Part shown: in pieces, positions 60,267-64,000 of the stretch | How the letters are laid out: each line of letters opens with the position of its first letter | How positions within the stretch are numbered: the stretch's first letter is position 1 | Program-made: the position numbers and the translations under genes | NCBI RefSeq assembly: GCF_004011505.1 | Contig: NZ_SAUN01000001.1 | Span: 3,286,001 to 3,350,000, forward strand | Source: Nonomuraea polychroma | GTDB lineage: Bacteria; Actinomycetota; Actinomycetes; Streptosporangiales; Streptosporangiaceae | Direction of reading: 5' to 3' | Length of the DNA stretch: 64,000 bases | Notes under the pieces: generated by a model | Told to the model about the DNA's origin: nothing | What the model saw: the letters and a program-made list of their open reading frames with translations, nothing else | Databases searched by the model: none

Positions 60267-60617
60267 TCAGATGCGTCCTGCCACCACGACGACGGCCATC
60301 GCCAGCAAGACCAGATTAACCGTGAAAGCCTCCTTTCGCCTCCGGTGCACCAAGGCCGCACCGATCATGATGAGGCCCAGGCCGGCGGCCGCGAGCGGGG
60401 TGAGGACGGGGGCGATCCCGGTGGCCCAGGGCAGCACCACGCCGATCCCGCCGAGCACCTCCAGTGCGCCGATGGCCTTGATCTGCGCGTCGGTGAAGTC
60501 GTCCCGGTACGCCTGCTGCTGCCGCATCCGCTCGCTGAGCGGCAGGAACTTGCCGATCCCCGAGAGGACGAAGGCGGCGCCGAGCAGGATCTGCACGACC
60601 CAGAGGAAGACGTCCAT
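60267..60617 (-). CDS. DoxX-family membrane protein
   Basis: 116 residues, four membrane helices. Family features: VQILLGAAFVLSGIGKFLP at the start and IKAIGALEVLGGIGVVLPW, then two more helices. DoxX-like proteins are linked to redox and thiol stress and are often under MarR/HxlR-type control, as appears here. First gene of the operon; the operators lie directly upstream of its ATG. Confidence 0.9.
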   Translation of the reverse strand: MDVFLWVVQILLGAAFVLSGIGKFLPLSERMRQQQAYRDDFTDAQIKAIGALEVLGGIGVVLPWATGIAPVLTPLAAAGLGLIMIGAALVHRRRKEAFTVNLVLLAMAVVVVAGRI

Positions 60618-60620
60618 AAG

Positions 60621-60675
60621 CTTGACCCTTCAAGTTTTTGCCGGAGGCCCCGACTGTAGACCTAAAAACTTGAAG
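60621..60675. promoter_or_regulatory. MarR operators upstream of the DoxX-MarR operon
   Basis: A perfect 12-bp inverted repeat, CTTCAAGTTTTT (60628-60639) and AAAAACTTGAAG (60664-60675), is separated by 24 bp. The left arm also takes part in CTTGA-CCCT-TCAAG (60621-60634), directly next to the DoxX start. The half-site ACTTGAAG is of MarR type. Two sites flanking the promoter would allow looping-free repression by two dimers. Confidence 0.7.
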
Positions 60676-60826
60676 CGACGAGTATTTGCCGCCGCGCACC
60701 ACCGCTGACCTGGTCAGGCGCTCGCCACACGGCGGAGAATGAGACGGGTTGCCGACTCGCGCCAAGCCGCGCGAACTGGTTTCCTTGAGCCCGTCACCAC
60801 ACACCCAACCCGAGCGGGGGCTCCCT

Positions 60827-61555
60827 ATGGGCACTGTCGAAACTGAGATCAAGTTCCGTAGCGACATGGACGTGGAGCTGATCAAGTCCGCCGCGTCGGA
60901 CGCCGATGTGCTGTGGGCCGCCCGTGTCTCCACGAAGGGGGAGAGCTCCTTGGCGGAGCTCGAAGCCGACCCTCAGCGCTCCAAGGGCCTCATCAACTTC
61001 CTGATGCGCGACCGGCACGGCACGCCGTTCGAGCATTCGTCCATGACCTTCTACATCAGCGCGCCGATCTTCGTCTTTCGCGAGTTCATGCGGCACCGGA
61101 CCTTCTCCTACAACGAGGAGTCCGGCCGATACCGTCAACTGGTCCCGGTTTTCTACGTGCCCGGCCCTGATCGCAAGCTGGTGCAAGAGGGCAAGCCCGG
61201 CAAGTACGTGTTCAAGGACGGCAGCCCCGAGCAGCACAAGCTCGTGACCGAGGCGACGCAGGAGAGCTATCGGCAGTCCTATCGGGCCTATCTGGAAATG
61301 CTCGAGGCCGGGGTCGCCCGGGAGGTCGCCCGGACGGTGCTGCCGGTCGGCCTCTACAGCTCGATGTACGCCACGTGCAACGCTCGTGCCCTGATGAACT
61401 TCCTCTCCCTCCGGACCAAGCGCGAGGACTCCACGTTCCCCTCGTTCCCCCAGCGGGAGATCGAGATGGTCGCCGAGAAGATGGAGGAGTTGTGGGCCGG
61501 CCTCATGCCGCTGACGCATGAGGCGTTCGAGGCCAACGGGCGCGTTTGCCCGTGA
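60827..61555 (+). CDS. thyX: FAD-dependent thymidylate synthase
   Basis: 242 residues from the ATG at 60827 with GGGGG upstream. The ThyX signature RHRx7S is present at residues 89-99 (RHRTFSYNEES), preceded by FEHSSMTFYISAPIFVFREF and followed by GRYRQLVPVFY. The C-terminal part has VLPVGLYSSMYATCNARALMNFLSLR, which binds dUMP. It methylates dUMP to dTMP using methylene-tetrahydrofolate and reduced FAD. Single gene; in many actinobacteria it sits near dapB/dapA, but not here. Confidence 0.96.
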   Translation: MGTVETEIKFRSDMDVELIKSAASDADVLWAARVSTKGESSLAELEADPQRSKGLINFLMRDRHGTPFEHSSMTFYISAPIFVFREFMRHRTFSYNEESGRYRQLVPVFYVPGPDRKLVQEGKPGKYVFKDGSPEQHKLVTEATQESYRQSYRAYLEMLEAGVAREVARTVLPVGLYSSMYATCNARALMNFLSLRTKREDSTFPSFPQREIEMVAEKMEELWAGLMPLTHEAFEANGRVCP

Positions 61556-61579
61556 ACGACCTCGCGCCGCCTGCTCCGC

Positions 61580-62326
61580 TCACGAGTCCGGCCGGAAACG
61601 GCGAGGCGGGGTGTGGATGTCGAAGCGCAGGCGTGCCTGTCCCAGGATCGAGTGCGGCGGCGTACTGGGCGTGATCAGGCCGAGGCGTTCGAACACGGGG
61701 AAGCTCGTGGAGGCCGCGGCGAGATAGCGAGGGCGCATGACCGGGTGCCAGATGCTGTAGACCCCCAGGTTGCCGCCCCGGCGCCGGTACCAGCCCAGGG
61801 TGGGATGAGTGAGCCGTTCGAGCCAGTCCGATTCGCCCGTGAAGCCGTCCAGGAGGCTCAGCGGCTGAGGGAGCTCGGCGGCGTCACAGTAGGCGTCCCC
61901 GGCGTCGAGCAGCCAGCGCGCCGGGGAGCCGTCCCAGTCGGCCTCGATGCGGATGCGGTCGCGGCGCCACGGCATGCCCCACAGGTGCTGCGGGATCGCG
62001 ACGACGGGGTGGTCGAGGCTGGTGCCGAAGAACCACACGCCCGTCATGCCGTACGCCGTGACGTAGGCCCGGTAGTTGATCTGACCGCAATCGATGCTCA
62101 CCTGCGGAAGGAAACGGAAGTGGAAGTTCCGGTCCTTGAAGGCCACCGCGGAGATCAGGGTGCCGGGCCCGTCGGCGAAGTCCATCTTCATCGGTGCGAA
62201 GCCCTCGGGCAGGAGCCGGGCCACGGCGTCGGCATCCACCCGGTAACTGACGATGGCGAAGTCGTCGAGGTCGGTCTGCGCGTGGTGCCAGCGCGGGTCT
62301 GGCCGGGGTGTGCCGTCGAAGCTCAT
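61580..62326 (-). CDS. DUF2071 (YqjF-like) protein
   Basis: 248 residues from the ATG at 62326. The fold is related to acetoacetate decarboxylase. Seen here are FAIVSYRVDADAVARLLPEGFAP, AVAFKDRNFHFRFLPQVSIDCGQINYRAYVT, GVWFFGTSLDHPVVAIPQHLWGMPW and the end GWYRRRGGNLGVYSIWHPVM. No catalytic residue is assigned in the family, and the role is unknown. Convergent with thyX; divergent control region not evident. Confidence 0.88.
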   Translation of the reverse strand: MSFDGTPRPDPRWHHAQTDLDDFAIVSYRVDADAVARLLPEGFAPMKMDFADGPGTLISAVAFKDRNFHFRFLPQVSIDCGQINYRAYVTAYGMTGVWFFGTSLDHPVVAIPQHLWGMPWRRDRIRIEADWDGSPARWLLDAGDAYCDAAELPQPLSLLDGFTGESDWLERLTHPTLGWYRRRGGNLGVYSIWHPVMRPRYLAAASTSFPVFERLGLITPSTPPHSILGQARLRFDIHTPPRRFRPDS

Positions 62327-62453
62327 GACGTCAACAGTATGATCGCCGCCCGGGTGAGCGACGTGGAACCTGCGGCGCGCGGCCGGCACGTGTACAGGCC
62401 AGGTCGGTCGCCGCGGTGCGGGGCGGCGACCACCGGATCGGGGAGGCGCGGGC

Positions 62454-62765
62454 TCAGGCGAGCGCCGGCAGGACGTAGACCTCGGCGCCCGGCGGCAGGG
62501 CGCAGTCCAGGCCGCCCAGCCCCCGGGAGTTTTCCCCGCAGACGATCATGTTGATGTGCCTGCGGATCCGGCCGTAGTCGTCGCGCAGCCGCTCCTCCAG
62601 CAGCGGATGGACGCGCCGGAGCCGGTCGAGGGCCGAGCCCAGGGTGGGCGGTGAGTCGCGGTCGGCGCCGACGGCGAAGACCTTGACCTCCGTCCGCCCG
62701 CTCACCCACCGCCGCAGTGTGGCAGGCAGCACGAACACGACCATCGTCACGGGTTTCGCCATCAT
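62454..62765 (-). CDS. MoaD/ThiS-like ubiquitin-fold protein lacking the terminal Gly-Gly
   Basis: 103 residues (an ATG one codon later is an alternative start). Ubiquitin-like beta-grasp layout: VTMVVFVLPATLRRWVSG strand, LGSALDRLRRVHPLLEERLRD helix, RIRRHINMIVCGENSRGLGG, and ending LPPGAEVYVLPALA. MoaD, ThiS and their relatives carry sulfur on a C-terminal Gly-Gly; here the protein stops at LPALA without it. It starts 3 nt after the stop of the BNR-repeat gene and so is the second gene of that operon, a pairing seen elsewhere in actinobacteria. Confidence 0.85.
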   Translation of the reverse strand: MMAKPVTMVVFVLPATLRRWVSGRTEVKVFAVGADRDSPPTLGSALDRLRRVHPLLEERLRDDYGRIRRHINMIVCGENSRGLGGLDCALPPGAEVYVLPALA

Positions 62766-62768
62766 CGG

Positions 62769-63848
62769 CTACAGCACCGCCGCACGCACGGTGAGCACGT
62801 CGGGTAGGTGCCGGCCGACCAGCGTCCACGTCTCGCCGTCGTCGCGCGAGCAATAGACCTCGCCGTCGCGGGTGCCGAAGAACAGCCCCGCCTCCGACGA
62901 GGTGAACGCGTCCCGCAGCACCGTCGCGTACACCGGCCCTGCCGGCAGGCCCTGGCCGAACGGCTGCCACGTCGCGCCCGCGTCGTCGCTGCGGTAGACG
63001 CGGTAGCGATGGTCGACGGGCGTGCGGTCCATGTCGGCGTGCAGCGGCAGCACGTAGACCGTGTCAGGCCGCGACGGGTGCAGGACGATCGGGAAGCCGA
63101 AGTCCGACGGCAGCGAGGAGCCGATGTCGTGCCAGGCCCCGCCGAAGTCGTCGCTGCGGTAGACGCCGAAGTGGTGCTGCAGGAAGAGCCGGTCGGGCCG
63201 GGACGGGTGCATGGCGACCTTGTGCACGCACTGCCCGAACTCCGGATATTGCTGCCCCTCGGGCATGAACGGCGCGCGGATGCCCTGGTTGGCCGCCTCC
63301 CAGGACAGGCCGCCGTCGGTCGAGCGGTAGAAGCCGCCCGTGGAGATCGCGACACCGATGATCTTGGGGTCGGACGGGTGCGGGATGATCGTGTGCAGGC
63401 ACAGGCCGCCGCCGCCCGGCTGCCATTGCGGCCGGTGGGGGTGCTCCCACAGGCCTTCGATGAGCTGGTAGGTGACGCCGCGGTCCTGCGAGCGGAACAG
63501 CGCGCCCGGCTCGACGCCCGCCCACACCACTTCGGGCTCGGAGGGCGAGGGCGTCAGCTGCCACACCCTGGTCAGGGTCGCCTCCGTCTTCTCCGGGAAG
63601 GCGATGGGCGGCTTGTCCGCCTCGCCCCAGGTCTGGCCGAGGTCGTCCGAATACATGACCGACGGGCCGAAGTGGCCGTATTCGATGCCGGCCAGCAGCC
63701 GGGGTGTGGCGCCGCGGGTGTCGATGGCCACCGAGGGCACCGCGACCGTGGAGAACTGGATCGGCTCGATCTCGAACGGACCGCCGTCCGCAGAGCGGGC
63801 GAGGAACAGGCCCTTGCGGGTGCCGATCGCGAGCAGTGCGTCACTCAT
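62769..63848 (-). CDS. BNR/Asp-box beta-propeller protein (sialidase-like or YCF48-like)
   Basis: 359 residues from the ATG at 63848 with AAGGGAG 8 bases upstream. It contains a series of Asp-box repeats S-x-D-x-G-x-T-W: YSDDLGQTWG, RSQDRGVTYQ, RSTDGGLSWE, RSDDFGGAWH, RSDDAGATWQ, CSRDDGETWT, evenly spaced over the whole length as in a six- or seven-bladed propeller. No signal peptide, so it is cytoplasmic, which is unlike true sialidases. The opening LLAIGTRKGLFLARS is common to a conserved actinobacterial group annotated as exo-alpha-sialidase or glycosyl hydrolase, whose function is unknown. Operon with the MoaD-like gene. Confidence 0.9.
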   Translation of the reverse strand: MSDALLAIGTRKGLFLARSADGGPFEIEPIQFSTVAVPSVAIDTRGATPRLLAGIEYGHFGPSVMYSDDLGQTWGEADKPPIAFPEKTEATLTRVWQLTPSPSEPEVVWAGVEPGALFRSQDRGVTYQLIEGLWEHPHRPQWQPGGGGLCLHTIIPHPSDPKIIGVAISTGGFYRSTDGGLSWEAANQGIRAPFMPEGQQYPEFGQCVHKVAMHPSRPDRLFLQHHFGVYRSDDFGGAWHDIGSSLPSDFGFPIVLHPSRPDTVYVLPLHADMDRTPVDHRYRVYRSDDAGATWQPFGQGLPAGPVYATVLRDAFTSSEAGLFFGTRDGEVYCSRDDGETWTLVGRHLPDVLTVRAAVL

Positions 63849-64000
63849 ACCGTTGCTCCCTTCGCTTGCGGCCATCGTGCCACGCGGGACCGACAAGAAC
63901 CGAGGACTGGGCGATTTACCCCCAGTACCAGGGTGATTCCGTCGGCATATGCGGAGATCGGCGTGGATGCTGGGGACCTTTCGGAGAATTCCAGAACTGC

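Noticed and set aside
62769..63848. Secreted sialidase
   Set aside because: Asp boxes are present, but there is no signal peptide and no Arg-triad or FRIP-type motif was found.

Overview
The window is about 71-72% GC, with GTG/TTG starts, 4-nt stop/start overlaps and protein families typical of a filamentous actinobacterium. Several genes (formylglycine-generating enzyme, fused TrpE-TrpG, PrpE, ThyX, a CBS/TetR/two-component-rich mix) suggest a Streptosporangiales organism of the Nonomuraea type. The family-level placement is inference; the high-GC actinobacterial origin is well supported by the sequence itself. No rRNA, intact tRNA or CRISPR array was seen.

Layout. 1-7.3 kb: tail of a secreted protein, small housekeeping-type genes, an XRE/cupin regulator coupled to a PLP decarboxylase, peptide deformylase, a methyltransferase. 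7.3-10.6 kb: acetyltransferases and an alpha/beta-hydrolase that has lost its catalytic residues. 10.7-17.6 kb: a coupled pair of YcgL/RlaP-like nucleotidyltransferases followed by a broken AAA gene, then PrpE and a 953-residue NACHT NTPase (possible defence gene). 17.6-21.3 kb: two divergent two-component systems. 21.4-24.3 kb: three tandem paralogous membrane/coiled-coil proteins of unknown function. 24.6-26.6 kb: an operon of formylglycine-generating enzyme and a MurG-like glycosyltransferase. 26.9-32.5 kb: exopolyphosphatase, an RsbW-like kinase, a TetR/14-TM exporter pair with clear operators, a STAS protein, a GNAT.

32.7-37.3 kb: the most unusual block, four genes on the minus strand, each overlapping the next by 4 nt: a coiled-coil/DNA-binding-like protein, a Cas4-like PD-(D/E)XK nuclease with a cysteine cluster, an unknown 479-residue protein, and a UPF1/Dna2-type SF1 helicase. 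It looks like one nucleic-acid-processing machine, possibly a defence or repair system, and I could not match it to a named system.

37.3-50.2 kb: methyltransferase, an amidohydrolase pseudogene, a TetR next to an ABC-2 exporter, an ACAD10-like phosphotransferase/acyl-CoA dehydrogenase pair with DUF6285, a CPBP protease, a DUF3311/solute symporter operon, an SDR, a WYL regulator coupled to a CocE-type hydrolase. 50.3-53.4 kb: DUF4394 protein, a structured intergenic region that resembles the right end of an IS200/IS605 (tnpB) element, and a P450-TetR operon with a palindromic operator. 53.4-55.8 kb: anthranilate synthase TrpE-TrpG fusion preceded by a complete tryptophan attenuator (Trp-Trp leader peptide, pause stem, antiterminator, terminator). 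57.5-58.8 kb: an intact IS256-family insertion next to a lower-GC gene with a lost or altered 5' end. 59.8-64 kb: DoxX-MarR operon with operators, ThyX, DUF2071, and a BNR-repeat protein with a MoaD-like protein lacking the terminal Gly-Gly.
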